Shown one piece after another: positions 18,407 through 26,571 of a DNA stretch of 53,363 bases; within the stretch, counting starts at the first letter, position 1; each line of letters starts with the position of its first letter. The notes under the pieces are model-generated. The model saw only the letters and a program-made list of their open reading frames with translations, searched no databases and was not told the origin of the DNA. The translations under genes were made by a program, and so were the position numbers. The stretch spans positions 1-53,363 of the IMG/VR virus record IMGVR_UViG_3300009420_000010. The stretch is one strand, 5' to 3'. Source of the DNA: a virus.

Positions 18407-19402
18407 TTAAAAGTAAGTTCCAAATAATAAACTATACGTTTTACTTCTTTCGCCATAATCATTTACGACCGTATTTATACCCATTGAGAAGCCAAGATTC
18501 AATTTGAATGCTTGACCCACTTTCCAATCCATCGATATGGTTGGAAACATTATTATCGGACTTCTTAATAATAAATATCGTTCACCTGAATTATTACCCT
18601 CATAATATCGCATTATTGTGTATGCCATATAATTACTTATTAACAAATCCACATTACGAAATTTAAGTGGATAATTCATTCCATACACCACACTAATATT
18701 AGCAAAATTATATTCACTAACATTACCATACGTTCCAGTTATAACAATTGCTTCAGCCAATGGTTTTTGTAGGGATTTTGCGTAGGATATTGAAGCTAAC
18801 CAATCCCACCCCTCAAAAGTTTCAAAGGCTAATCCAGTACCATTTATTTGTACATTTTGTTTCTTAGCCTTAAATTTAAATCCTTGTCCGTATGTTACCG
18901 AACCCTTCCTTAAATCATCTGTAAAATTAAAATTACCATCATGTGTTCTACTACCATCAAAACTCTCCGAAGTATAAACACTATTAAATGAAGTTATCCA
19001 GTCGCCAGTTAACGAATCTCTTGTAGTACTCTGAATTGCATAATTCATTTGACCAGCATCAACCGAGATATCATCGGTTTTACTAAATTGTGAAGCAGCA
19101 CTACTTGCAATAACAGATGATAATATTTCTTCAGCAACTCGTACTGCACATGGAAATAAATCTTCAAAATCATTATAAACTGATTCTGCCCACGCTTCTA
19201 ATTCCCCATTTAAAACTTGTTCAAATGTAAAATATCTGGTACGATTATAATAAGTAACTTGAAATCCACCACTATCATCTTCTTGTAGTGAATACGACTC
19301 CTTAATCGTTGTCTGATTGCAGGGGTCAATATAACTATAGAAGAACGACTGGGCAGATATTGTACTACAAAGTAATACTAAGTATATTAATTTCTGCCAC
19401 AT
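18407..19402 (-). CDS. Putative outer-membrane beta-barrel protein, 331 aa
   Basis: Signal peptide MWQKLIYLVLLCSTISAQ, then an N-terminal region with two Cys (DPCNQTT and LFPCAVRV) that could pair in the periplasm. The C-terminal ~200 residues are alternating aromatic strands with the final residue Phe (SLLFGTYF), typical of the beta-barrel assembly signal. It lies between the two CsgG-like genes. The family is not recognised; candidates are an export channel partner or a surface receptor mask. Confidence 0.6.
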   Translation of the reverse strand: MWQKLIYLVLLCSTISAQSFFYSYIDPCNQTTIKESYSLQEDDSGGFQVTYYNRTRYFTFEQVLNGELEAWAESVYNDFEDLFPCAVRVAEEILSSVIASSAASQFSKTDDISVDAGQMNYAIQSTTRDSLTGDWITSFNSVYTSESFDGSRTHDGNFNFTDDLRKGSVTYGQGFKFKAKKQNVQINGTGLAFETFEGWDWLASISYAKSLQKPLAEAIVITGTYGNVSEYNFANISVVYGMNYPLKFRNVDLLISNYMAYTIMRYYEGNNSGERYLLLRSPIIMFPTISMDWKVGQAFKLNLGFSMGINTVVNDYGERSKTYSLLFGTYF

Positions 19403-19411
19403 TCATTTCTT

Positions 19412-20053
19412 TTACCAACCCTTACGGTCTAATGCTCGGATTGCATTAACAACAGCAGTTTCCATTGCTTTGTTACCTGCAGAACTTAAAGAACTTTGAT
19501 TAAACTCCATGTTAGGATTCATTAAAAATCCTTGGCCTGTAGTTTTAGCTCTACCTTGTCCACTACCAACAACATACTGGGTGTTTTCTAAATTAACTAA
19601 TTTAACTTGAATACCTATAATGGTTTCATTACTTGTTATTATTTTCCCACCTTTTATATCCTCAGTAAGATTTACTGCGAAATCATAAATGGTAACATAT
19701 CCCCAATATTTAGCTACATCAATTTTAGCGTTGTTTGCTTTTAAATCATTCAACATCATTAATTGATTATCTCTATCAGCCTCAATAAGATTGAATCTAC
19801 CTGTATAAGATGCCACATTTTCCATTTCTTGGGTAAGACCAAATGCAACCCTTTTTTCTGCAAGTTCTGGATATCTTTCTTCAAGTTCCTTATTAATCTT
19901 TAACTCTACGATTTTTAATCCGTCTACTTTGGTAATTTCTAATTCATCTACCGATTTCTGCTTTTCATACTCACCAACATATTGTTCAGTCGATACGGAT
20001 GCAGCACATCCTATCAACCCCATTAATAACAATACTGAGAATATCTTATTCAT
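19412..20053 (-). CDS. CsgG-like lipoprotein
   Basis: 213 residues with a lipoprotein signal peptide and lipobox LIGCAA (Cys at about 16). The mature domain has RVAFGLTQEMENVASYTGRFNLIEA, a helix carrying DRDNQLMMLNDL, WGYVTIYDFAVN, IGIQVKLVNLENTQYVVGSG and a final helix GNKAMETAVVNAIRAL. This order is that of CsgG/FlgO-type outer-membrane assembly proteins, where the protein inserts as an oligomeric pore or acts as a periplasmic accessory. Its start overlaps the end of the preceding gene by 4 bp. The call rests on motif order read by eye. Confidence 0.65.
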   Translation of the reverse strand: MNKIFSVLLLMGLIGCAASVSTEQYVGEYEKQKSVDELEITKVDGLKIVELKINKELEERYPELAEKRVAFGLTQEMENVASYTGRFNLIEADRDNQLMMLNDLKANNAKIDVAKYWGYVTIYDFAVNLTEDIKGGKIITSNETIIGIQVKLVNLENTQYVVGSGQGRAKTTGQGFLMNPNMEFNQSSLSSAGNKAMETAVVNAIRALDRKGW

Positions 20054-20406
20054 TGTTGTCTCCTATTTGACTTATTTTTACCATTATGGCCACCACCCCT
20101 TTTGCCTTTAGGTTTAGTGTATTCACCACTTTTTTTAACTTTACGTTTACCACCCCAAGTTCTCATTGGAACATCAGTTCCTCTTTGTGTTCGGTATCCG
20201 TATTTGTAATTTAACGCTGTAGATTGATGCCACAAATTTGGGTATCTATACCAACTATATCCTCTACCAAAATTAGAATCTTGATAAATTATTATATACT
20301 CGGCACTAACCTTTGTACTATCAGTTGGATAGACTGGTTTCATATCTACATTAGATATCCCCACCCCAATCACAATACCTAATAGTAATTCGAGTAATCC
20401 TATCAT
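20050..20406 (-). CDS. Small membrane-anchored protein with very basic C-terminus, 118 aa
   Basis: A hydrophobic N-terminus (MIGLLELLLGIVIGVGIS) acts as a signal or anchor. A Tyr/Trp-rich middle (YSWYRYPNLWHQSTALNYKYGYR) precedes a tail rich in Lys, Arg and Gly (KRGGGHNGKNKSNRRQQ). AAAGGA precedes the ATG. Such a tail could bind DNA, phospholipid head groups or lipopolysaccharide. Not recognised. Confidence 0.6.
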   Translation of the reverse strand: MIGLLELLLGIVIGVGISNVDMKPVYPTDSTKVSAEYIIIYQDSNFGRGYSWYRYPNLWHQSTALNYKYGYRTQRGTDVPMRTWGGKRKVKKSGEYTKPKGKRGGGHNGKNKSNRRQQ

Positions 20407-20421
20407 ATAATCCTTTCCGAC

Positions 20422-20832
20422 CTATCTAAAATCAGATAACGGGTCTTTTAATAATTTTTCCAATCGTTTAATCTCACCTTGTAATTTACTAATCTCATTT
20501 TCGAGTTTAATAATATCACCATCATAAGATTTAATCTTTGGGTTTTTTAGTTTATCAACTTTCTCACGAAGATATTGTAGTTCACTATCGTACCCTGCGA
20601 ATATCTCATCATACTTATTGAATTTTTCTGTTACGATTTCGATATCACTTGCATCTGCAAACCCTGTAACTACTTCTTCCAACGAATCAATGCGGGCAGT
20701 AAAACTATACCAACCAGCAATAGCGGTAGAAAGAAAAGTAACAATAGCAACAATGTTATTAATCGATAATCCAAACTTTTTCCCTTTAATCTCTTCAACG
20801 AGATTCTCTGCATCAACTATGTCTTTAGCCAT
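20422..20832 (-). CDS. Membrane protein with long C-terminal coiled coil, 136 aa
   Basis: A cytoplasmic N-terminus (MAKDIVDAENLVEEIKGKKFG), one membrane helix (about 24-42, INNIVAIVTFLSTAIAGWY), then heptad repeats (LQYLREKVDKLKN; IIKLENEISKLQGEIKRLEKLL). Layout resembles i-spanins or other membrane tethers. ATG follows AAGGAGTTAGTT. Confidence 0.6.
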   Translation of the reverse strand: MAKDIVDAENLVEEIKGKKFGLSINNIVAIVTFLSTAIAGWYSFTARIDSLEEVVTGFADASDIEIVTEKFNKYDEIFAGYDSELQYLREKVDKLKNPKIKSYDGDIIKLENEISKLQGEIKRLEKLLKDPLSDFR

Positions 20833-20847
20833 AACTAACTCCTTATT

Positions 20848-20910
20848 TTAACATTCGCAACACTTGCATTCACAAGTACTGCCACATTTACATTCTTTAC
20901 ATTCACACAT
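20848..20910 (-). CDS. Cysteine-rich microprotein, 20 aa with nine Cys
   Basis: The frame from ATG 20908-20910 encodes MCECKECKCGSTCECKCCEC. Cys occurs at positions 2, 4, 7, 9, 13, 15, 17, 18 and 20, alternating with Glu and Lys, as in metallothionein fragments. The start codon lies one base after the TAA of the PorV-like gene, and GTGGAG sits 8 bases upstream within that gene's last codons, so translation would be coupled. The next gene starts 16 bp downstream with its own AAGGAG. Metal or redox binding is likely from composition; the role is unknown. Confidence 0.65.
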   Translation of the reverse strand: MCECKECKCGSTCECKCCEC

Positions 20911-20911
20911 T

Positions 20912-21781
20912 TTATATCTCCACGTTTATTGTTAATTGAAAAGTATTACTCAATGGGAATGTTTCATCACCTATGATGTAACCCACTCCTATGTTGTAAC
21001 TTTGATATTTAAAATCTAAACCTACTGACGAATAATTTAACCCATACTCTACATCGTTATAGTATCCAATGTTAGTAGATAATAAATCTTTGTAATTATA
21101 TTTTAAACCCTGACCATGAGTGTACCACCCGTTGTATAAGTTCCATTGATTATAGAATCGAAATTGTTTTACTGGTACTGAAAATCCTACACTAAAACTT
21201 GTAGGTACTTCTGTTTTGTAATTATTAAACTCTGGTGCGGCTCCGAAATCTTTAATCATAATATCTAAATCAACTCGTTCCCATAGATTGTTGAAATGTA
21301 TTCCTGCATCTACGAGTAACCCAGTAGCGGATTCGGTATGTAATGTATGGTTAACAATTTTACCACCAAAACCTATAGCAATATTTTCCACTTTCTTTTT
21401 CTTGTGTTTTAACTTAGTACCCCAGCCTACATATGCAACAAGAGAGTTAGGTTCAAACCTTCCTGATATTGTCCCATACTCATCCGCGATGTTCTGTTCA
21501 CCATAATCAAAATATAATAAACTGAAGGTTATGTTTTTATACCCAACACCAACATAATTATATCCCATATCATCCGTGATGTTAGTTAACCAATTTACTC
21601 GGGTAAAACTTAAATCCACCAAACTATCAGTATTAAAGTAATTACGAGCAGGATTATGAAATGTCAATGATTGATTTCCTAAACTTGCTTCTTCTGCAGT
21701 TGGTGATAATGTTAATATTCTATTAACCTGTCCGAATAATGAACTACATAATAGTAAACTTAGTAATATTTTTTTCATCAT
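20912..21781 (-). CDS. PorV/PorQ-like outer-membrane beta-barrel protein
   Basis: 289 residues. Signal peptide MMKKILLSLLLCSSLFGQ, then LSPTAEEASLGNQSLTFHNPARNYFN, which matches the N-terminal hatch of FCB PorV/PorQ/UPF0164 proteins (a small-residue run followed by an NPA turn). The rest is alternating barrel strands ending in FQLTINVEI. PorV carries cargo from the T9SS translocon to the cell-surface attachment complex, and PorQ-like proteins have related roles. It sits 6 bp downstream of a protein with a T9SS sorting domain, supporting a functional pair. Family is fairly clear, paralog assignment is not. Confidence 0.7.
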   Translation of the reverse strand: MMKKILLSLLLCSSLFGQVNRILTLSPTAEEASLGNQSLTFHNPARNYFNTDSLVDLSFTRVNWLTNITDDMGYNYVGVGYKNITFSLLYFDYGEQNIADEYGTISGRFEPNSLVAYVGWGTKLKHKKKKVENIAIGFGGKIVNHTLHTESATGLLVDAGIHFNNLWERVDLDIMIKDFGAAPEFNNYKTEVPTSFSVGFSVPVKQFRFYNQWNLYNGWYTHGQGLKYNYKDLLSTNIGYYNDVEYGLNYSSVGLDFKYQSYNIGVGYIIGDETFPLSNTFQLTINVEI

Positions 21782-21787
21782 CTCTTC

Positions 21788-24418
21788 CTATTTCACGACC
21801 GTGAATTTGTTTGCTTTAATTCTCTTATCTGTCTCAAGAACAAATATATAAACACCTGGTTCTAACGATTGGTGTTGTTGATAAACACTTTCTTCAGGTA
21901 ACCAAACACTTGGTTGGTTATTAAAATCAAATGTATGAATACCTTGTGAAACTGATTCATCTAATAATGTACCTACATATTGTCCCATTGAATTTAATAT
22001 GTATATCTTTACATCGGTTAGTTCATCTACAAAGAACTGGAACTTAGTAGTTTCATCAAATGGATTTGGATAGTTATAAGTTAGTTCATCATCGTTTGGT
22101 TCACCACCACCGAATGCCCAATACTTATTCCATACCAATACTTTACCATCTTGTCTATCTACTAATAAGTCATTACCACTTGGGTCTCCCGCGGAATACT
22201 TTCCTACGAATTGCACATCTGCTTCAGTCCATTCCGAATCTGGAAAGTTTGCTTGAAAAATCATATTCAACGCAATCATTGGTTCATCTATCCAATACGT
22301 TTCAGGTGCGTTACCTGGTGAGTAATCCATACCACCAAAGGAAACTTTCTGATACCCAATATCATCTGCTTCATGTACGTTTACATAAGTAAACCATGGG
22401 CCTGGAAGAACATCCGTTTTCATATCTATAAATTTTAATTGATTAGTATTAAACTCTACTTCAAACTCAAATCCAGCAACTTGAATTGCTTTTAATTGTT
22501 CAGGTGTAATATATAATGGAACTTCTATTTGGTCACCACTTTGAACCCTGACAGTTGAATCTGCTGGCATTGTAAAAAACACATCGGGTGTAGATGATAC
22601 AATTTTATTTGCCCAAGTACCTGGTGCAGTACCACTGCCCCATCTATAAAATGTATTTCCGTTTACATTAATGTATCCATCACCATCTGTTTCATCAACT
22701 TTAGTACCAGTTGCATTAATATCTCCTGTAAAGAAATATGCCCAATCAGGAAGTGTAACATCTGGATTAGCATCACTACCATATGTAGATATACCTGCAC
22801 CTAAGTTTAAACTTAATGTATCTAATCCAGTCTGAATTGTATTCATAAGTGGGTTGATAACTTCTATCTGTCCAAATTGTAATGTTGCACTTTGGTCAAA
22901 ATCTGCATCAGGAAAGACTGTAAATTCATACTTCTGTGCTCCTAAACTCTCATACCAAACATAAGGAAATGGTTGATTATTTTCTCTTAAAGTATCTATC
23001 GTACCCCAATTCTCGTAAGAGTTTCCATTTAAGTGAGTGTAGTTTTCAAGTATCTGTGATGTATATGCCCATAAAAAATATGAGTCATTTAATTGAAATA
23101 CATCATCTCCATCAACATCTCCGATAAAGTATTCAACTGAATTTAAAGTATCAACTCCCACTACGGATTTAAATTTATTAGACTGAAAATTGAATGAGGC
23201 AATTGCATCATTAAGATTAGTAATTGCGTACCTATCAAGTTCGAGTTGAGTATGAGTTTCTATATTATCCTCAGCATCTGGTGGGAAAAATGAAACACGA
23301 TAATAATTGTTTCGTGGTAATTGAATATTAAAATATCCTCTATCATCTGTATATGTCGAATCATAATAACTAATTCCTAAGAATCCCTCACCTGGTAAAG
23401 TTTGCATTGCAGTTGTAGATTTATCATCATACCAAAATGTAGAAGTATGGTCACCAATTACATCATCGGATAAATCCTCATCTGCAGTATTTACATCATT
23501 AGGTATGCCTTCTATATTATACCAAGTGGAATAACTTGACGGATTACTAGCATCCAATTCAAATTTAATTTTCCAATATGGATAAGTTTTATCATCATCA
23601 GTACCATTACGTTGAGCGTATCTAAAGAATCCCTCAACATCTAAAAGTTTTGGATGAAGTGAAATATCTCCACGAGCTCCACCATCATAAGTTTCTTCTG
23701 TTCCCCAGTTACCATCGATGTAAACCTTGTAATCTAATAGATAGTCGTCTGAAGCGTAAGTGTAGTACCCCATTCCACCACTATAAAGTGTTGGTATTCT
23801 AAATGATTGTGGTTGAAAATTATCCACCACATCATCTATTTTAAAATTTAATTTTATTAATTGTTTCTGTACACCATTACCACCACCAAACTTAAAAGTG
23901 TTTCCGTTGTGTGATACCATAGTAATTCTTAACCAATCATATCGTGCATTCGCTTCTGATATTTCACTATTTGCAGTTTGAATTGAATCTATATACCCAA
24001 CATCAGAATAATGAACTACTTCATATGAGTAATCCGCACCCGCTGTAGAATCTCCCTCGGTTGCAGCTGATAAGTGAGAACCTTTTATTACTTCAGTATC
24101 ATTGTGGTCCCAATCGATTAAATCATTATCAAAGATTATATCTAATCTGAATGCAGTAATATCTGCACCATTATCATCAAGTGTAACTTCCATAGTCAGT
24201 ACACTATCTCTAAATGCATCAAAGTTATTGTTATATAAAGCGGGATTATTTGTATCATCCGCAAGATATGTCTGTAGTTGGAAAGTATCTGAGTCTCTCC
24301 ACCAAGTTTTTGGTAAATTATATTCACCTGTTTGCTTGATTCGAATTATTGGCTCTTGTGCCCACGAAAGGGAAAGTACCAATAATAGAACCATAGACTT
24401 TAAATATTTATTAAACAT
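21788..24418 (-). CDS. Secreted cohesin/dockerin-like protein with T9SS C-terminal sorting domain
   Basis: 876 residues. Signal peptide (MFNKYLKSMVLLLVLSLSWAQ), then beta-rich domains. Two dockerin-like Asp-rich loops occur: GDVDGDDVFQLNDS (~431) and DETDGDGYINVNG (~570). A cohesin-like domain follows (about 617-730; VRVQSGDQIEVPLYI, FEFEVEFNTNQLKFI). The last ~95 residues are a type A T9SS sorting domain: YNYPNPFDETTKFQF, VKIYILNSMGQYVGTLL, GIHTFDF, LEPGVYIFVLETD, ending KFTVVK. Known proteins with this domain cross the outer membrane by T9SS and attach at the surface. The gene is framed by phage baseplate genes upstream and envelope genes downstream, so it is phage-encoded. ATG is preceded by CTGGAG. 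Confidence 0.88.
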   Translation of the reverse strand: MFNKYLKSMVLLLVLSLSWAQEPIIRIKQTGEYNLPKTWWRDSDTFQLQTYLADDTNNPALYNNNFDAFRDSVLTMEVTLDDNGADITAFRLDIIFDNDLIDWDHNDTEVIKGSHLSAATEGDSTAGADYSYEVVHYSDVGYIDSIQTANSEISEANARYDWLRITMVSHNGNTFKFGGGNGVQKQLIKLNFKIDDVVDNFQPQSFRIPTLYSGGMGYYTYASDDYLLDYKVYIDGNWGTEETYDGGARGDISLHPKLLDVEGFFRYAQRNGTDDDKTYPYWKIKFELDASNPSSYSTWYNIEGIPNDVNTADEDLSDDVIGDHTSTFWYDDKSTTAMQTLPGEGFLGISYYDSTYTDDRGYFNIQLPRNNYYRVSFFPPDAEDNIETHTQLELDRYAITNLNDAIASFNFQSNKFKSVVGVDTLNSVEYFIGDVDGDDVFQLNDSYFLWAYTSQILENYTHLNGNSYENWGTIDTLRENNQPFPYVWYESLGAQKYEFTVFPDADFDQSATLQFGQIEVINPLMNTIQTGLDTLSLNLGAGISTYGSDANPDVTLPDWAYFFTGDINATGTKVDETDGDGYINVNGNTFYRWGSGTAPGTWANKIVSSTPDVFFTMPADSTVRVQSGDQIEVPLYITPEQLKAIQVAGFEFEVEFNTNQLKFIDMKTDVLPGPWFTYVNVHEADDIGYQKVSFGGMDYSPGNAPETYWIDEPMIALNMIFQANFPDSEWTEADVQFVGKYSAGDPSGNDLLVDRQDGKVLVWNKYWAFGGGEPNDDELTYNYPNPFDETTKFQFFVDELTDVKIYILNSMGQYVGTLLDESVSQGIHTFDFNNQPSVWLPEESVYQQHQSLEPGVYIFVLETDKRIKANKFTVVK

Positions 24419-24520
24419 TCAAAACTCCAGTAATGTGTTATTCTATCTGTATTAACCTTCCGGTCGCGGGTATGCTAACGGATATATGTGGGAATGTCTG
24501 TTCCTATAATAAATATAATA

Positions 24521-24528
24521 TATTTATA
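24521..24528 (-). promoter_or_regulatory. Putative late promoter box TATAAATA before the envelope cassette
   Basis: TATTTATA on the plus strand, in the 112 bp gap after the tail protein gene and 103 bp upstream of the T9SS-sorted protein start. It would drive the cassette from 24418 downward, timed with virion genes. The exact T4 late octamer and intergenic position support it; AT-rich composition weakens it. Confidence 0.45.
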
Positions 24529-24530
24529 AA

Positions 24531-25538
24531 TTAAACATCAAATCTAACAACTATTGAAGTTTGTGTCTCTTTAGATAACCTTACTGGTTTGGCTAATTTA
24601 CCAACTACCAATAATTCATTATTATCATTATACAAACCGACTGTTGTTAAATAAGGTTCGAAATCTGAATGTGTTACAAATCCCTCGTATTTTACTGCTG
24701 CATTATATTCATCTTTATAACTCCCAGTCCCATGTCCTGTAGGGTCTGAGTTAGGTGGAAAGAATTGTGAAATATTTTTACTACCCTTTCCTATAGATAT
24801 ACTACCACTCCGTTCAAATGTTGTACTTATGTTTGTTGTGGCATTATATTCGTTTGGTTCTAACGTAACAATATATTCATATTCGTATATTGTTTGTGTA
24901 GATTTATATTTTAAATCGTGTCCAGTATCAGTTCCAGCATTCCATAATGAACCTGTATCTGTGATTACTATCACACCATGCTCGTAAAAAGCGTTTCCTA
25001 CTTGAGAACCACTTCCGTTTGCATCCGCTTTATCATAATCCCATGATGATGATTTGTACGCTGCAAAACTTGATGAGTAATTGTAATCATAAATATTACC
25101 ATCACCATCATCTCTTAAATCATAGGTAACTCCACCAGTAGTTACATCCATTTGGATACTACCCGGCTTTACTTTTTCACCAAATAAGTTTCGTGGGATA
25201 GTAAATACTCGTGCACTACCACCTAATACTTTTTTAGTTTTTTTGTAATTGTTACTTCCGAATGTCCTTAAAGGTTCATCATTTTCATAATATAAGTTTT
25301 TAATCATAAAGTAATTTGGAATATCATAATATGTTCCAAATTCAAAACCACCACTTGCGTGGACATATCTACCGAAACTTTGTGAAGCGGCAGACCCAGT
25401 CATAAAATTATGAATAGAACCACTAACTGCTTTTAAAGTTAAATGTCCACTCCCACTACTAATATTAGTGAGAGTGAAGTTTTTAAAAACTTTAAAAGGT
25501 TTGATTGACTTATCGGACGGGTCAATGTTTTTTAACAT
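24531..25538 (-). CDS. Virion structural protein (tail tip), paralog A
   Basis: 335 residues, Gly/Ser/Asn-rich with beta-structure. The C-terminal segment TVGLYNDNNELLVVGKLAKPVRLS matches that of the next upstream gene (QVGLYNEDNELLAVAKLSKPIL), so the two are diverged tandem copies. Its place after baseplate genes suggests a tail-tip or fibre-attachment protein. Start ATG follows GGGGAAGGAT. Confidence 0.72.
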   Translation of the reverse strand: MLKNIDPSDKSIKPFKVFKNFTLTNISSGSGHLTLKAVSGSIHNFMTGSAASQSFGRYVHASGGFEFGTYYDIPNYFMIKNLYYENDEPLRTFGSNNYKKTKKVLGGSARVFTIPRNLFGEKVKPGSIQMDVTTGGVTYDLRDDGDGNIYDYNYSSSFAAYKSSSWDYDKADANGSGSQVGNAFYEHGVIVITDTGSLWNAGTDTGHDLKYKSTQTIYEYEYIVTLEPNEYNATTNISTTFERSGSISIGKGSKNISQFFPPNSDPTGHGTGSYKDEYNAAVKYEGFVTHSDFEPYLTTVGLYNDNNELLVVGKLAKPVRLSKETQTSIVVRFDV

Positions 25539-25550
25539 TATCCTTCCCCT

Positions 25551-26564
25551 TTAGAAGTCAAGTTTTACTTTTATAATAGCTTCTCTTGAATATGATTTTA
25601 ATATTGGTTTACTTAATTTTGCAACTGCCAACAACTCATTATCTTCATTATAAAGTCCAACTTGTGTAATGTACACTTTAGGGTCTTTAAAGAATGTTGA
25701 GTTTGTCATAGCTCCATCTGAACCTGTAAAGAAAGTTGGGTTAGAACTAAAGTTATACTTTTTATTATTAACCCTACAAAAGAAGTTAGTAGAACTAATT
25801 TCTTCTTCTCTACGAACTTGGAACTTCGTCCCAGTTACAATTTTATTAAAGAACTTTTTAGGATTATCATCAAATGAATCGGTACTTCTTGCAGTACCCA
25901 TTCCAGCGACGTCATCCATATGTGTTGCGTTTAATAATATAATCCCCAAATCAGGATAAAATGCTCCAATTGCTCCACCAGTTTGTGAAGCTGCTGCAGT
26001 TTTAATAACACCAGTTCCAGTCTCTAATGAACCCGAAACAATATTATACACTCTACCACCCTCATTGACTGTAGGATTATTTGTAGCACCACTATCATCA
26101 ATCAAGTGTGTCGTACCAACTTTAATTTCCCAATTACCAGGGTCAATCTTTTCTCTCATTCGTGCTCTGTTAAAACTAACAAAGTAGAAATCTTCAGATG
26201 CCGATGGCGAACTTGAAAAACTAAACTTTTCTGTTAGTGGTGGTAACAATACATTAGAAAATTGTCTATACATTGTTGCAGAATCTCTACCACCTGTTGT
26301 TAACTTTGTGGTGTTTCCTGCTGAACCACTTCCTTGAAAGTGAGCATATCCCAACGAAAATTGAATCTCTGCGGTTGAAGCATTAGTAGCGGGGTCTTGG
26401 TGATATATCGATAAGTGAGAACCTGTTACTTGTCCTTGTGAAGAAGCAGTATAAAATGCGGTCATTGTTCCACTTCCACCACTAAAAATACCACTCGATA
26501 TTTTAACTCGTTGGTTTTCCACTACATCATTTGAAAAATCGAATCTTGTAAATACTGACATCAT
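25551..26564 (-). CDS. Virion structural protein (tail tip), paralog B
   Basis: 337 residues (MMSVFTRFDFSNDVVENQ...) with the same C-terminal module as paralog A (VGLYNEDNELLAVAKLSKP) and similar overall length. The middle carries DDSGATNNPTVNEGGRVYNI and an FFTGSDG stretch. Divergence is high outside the ends. Probable baseplate-distal subunit. ATG follows AAGGAGTAG. Confidence 0.72.
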   Translation of the reverse strand: MMSVFTRFDFSNDVVENQRVKISSGIFSGGSGTMTAFYTASSQGQVTGSHLSIYHQDPATNASTAEIQFSLGYAHFQGSGSAGNTTKLTTGGRDSATMYRQFSNVLLPPLTEKFSFSSSPSASEDFYFVSFNRARMREKIDPGNWEIKVGTTHLIDDSGATNNPTVNEGGRVYNIVSGSLETGTGVIKTAAASQTGGAIGAFYPDLGIILLNATHMDDVAGMGTARSTDSFDDNPKKFFNKIVTGTKFQVRREEEISSTNFFCRVNNKKYNFSSNPTFFTGSDGAMTNSTFFKDPKVYITQVGLYNEDNELLAVAKLSKPILKSYSREAIIKVKLDF

Positions 26565-26571
26565 CTACTCC

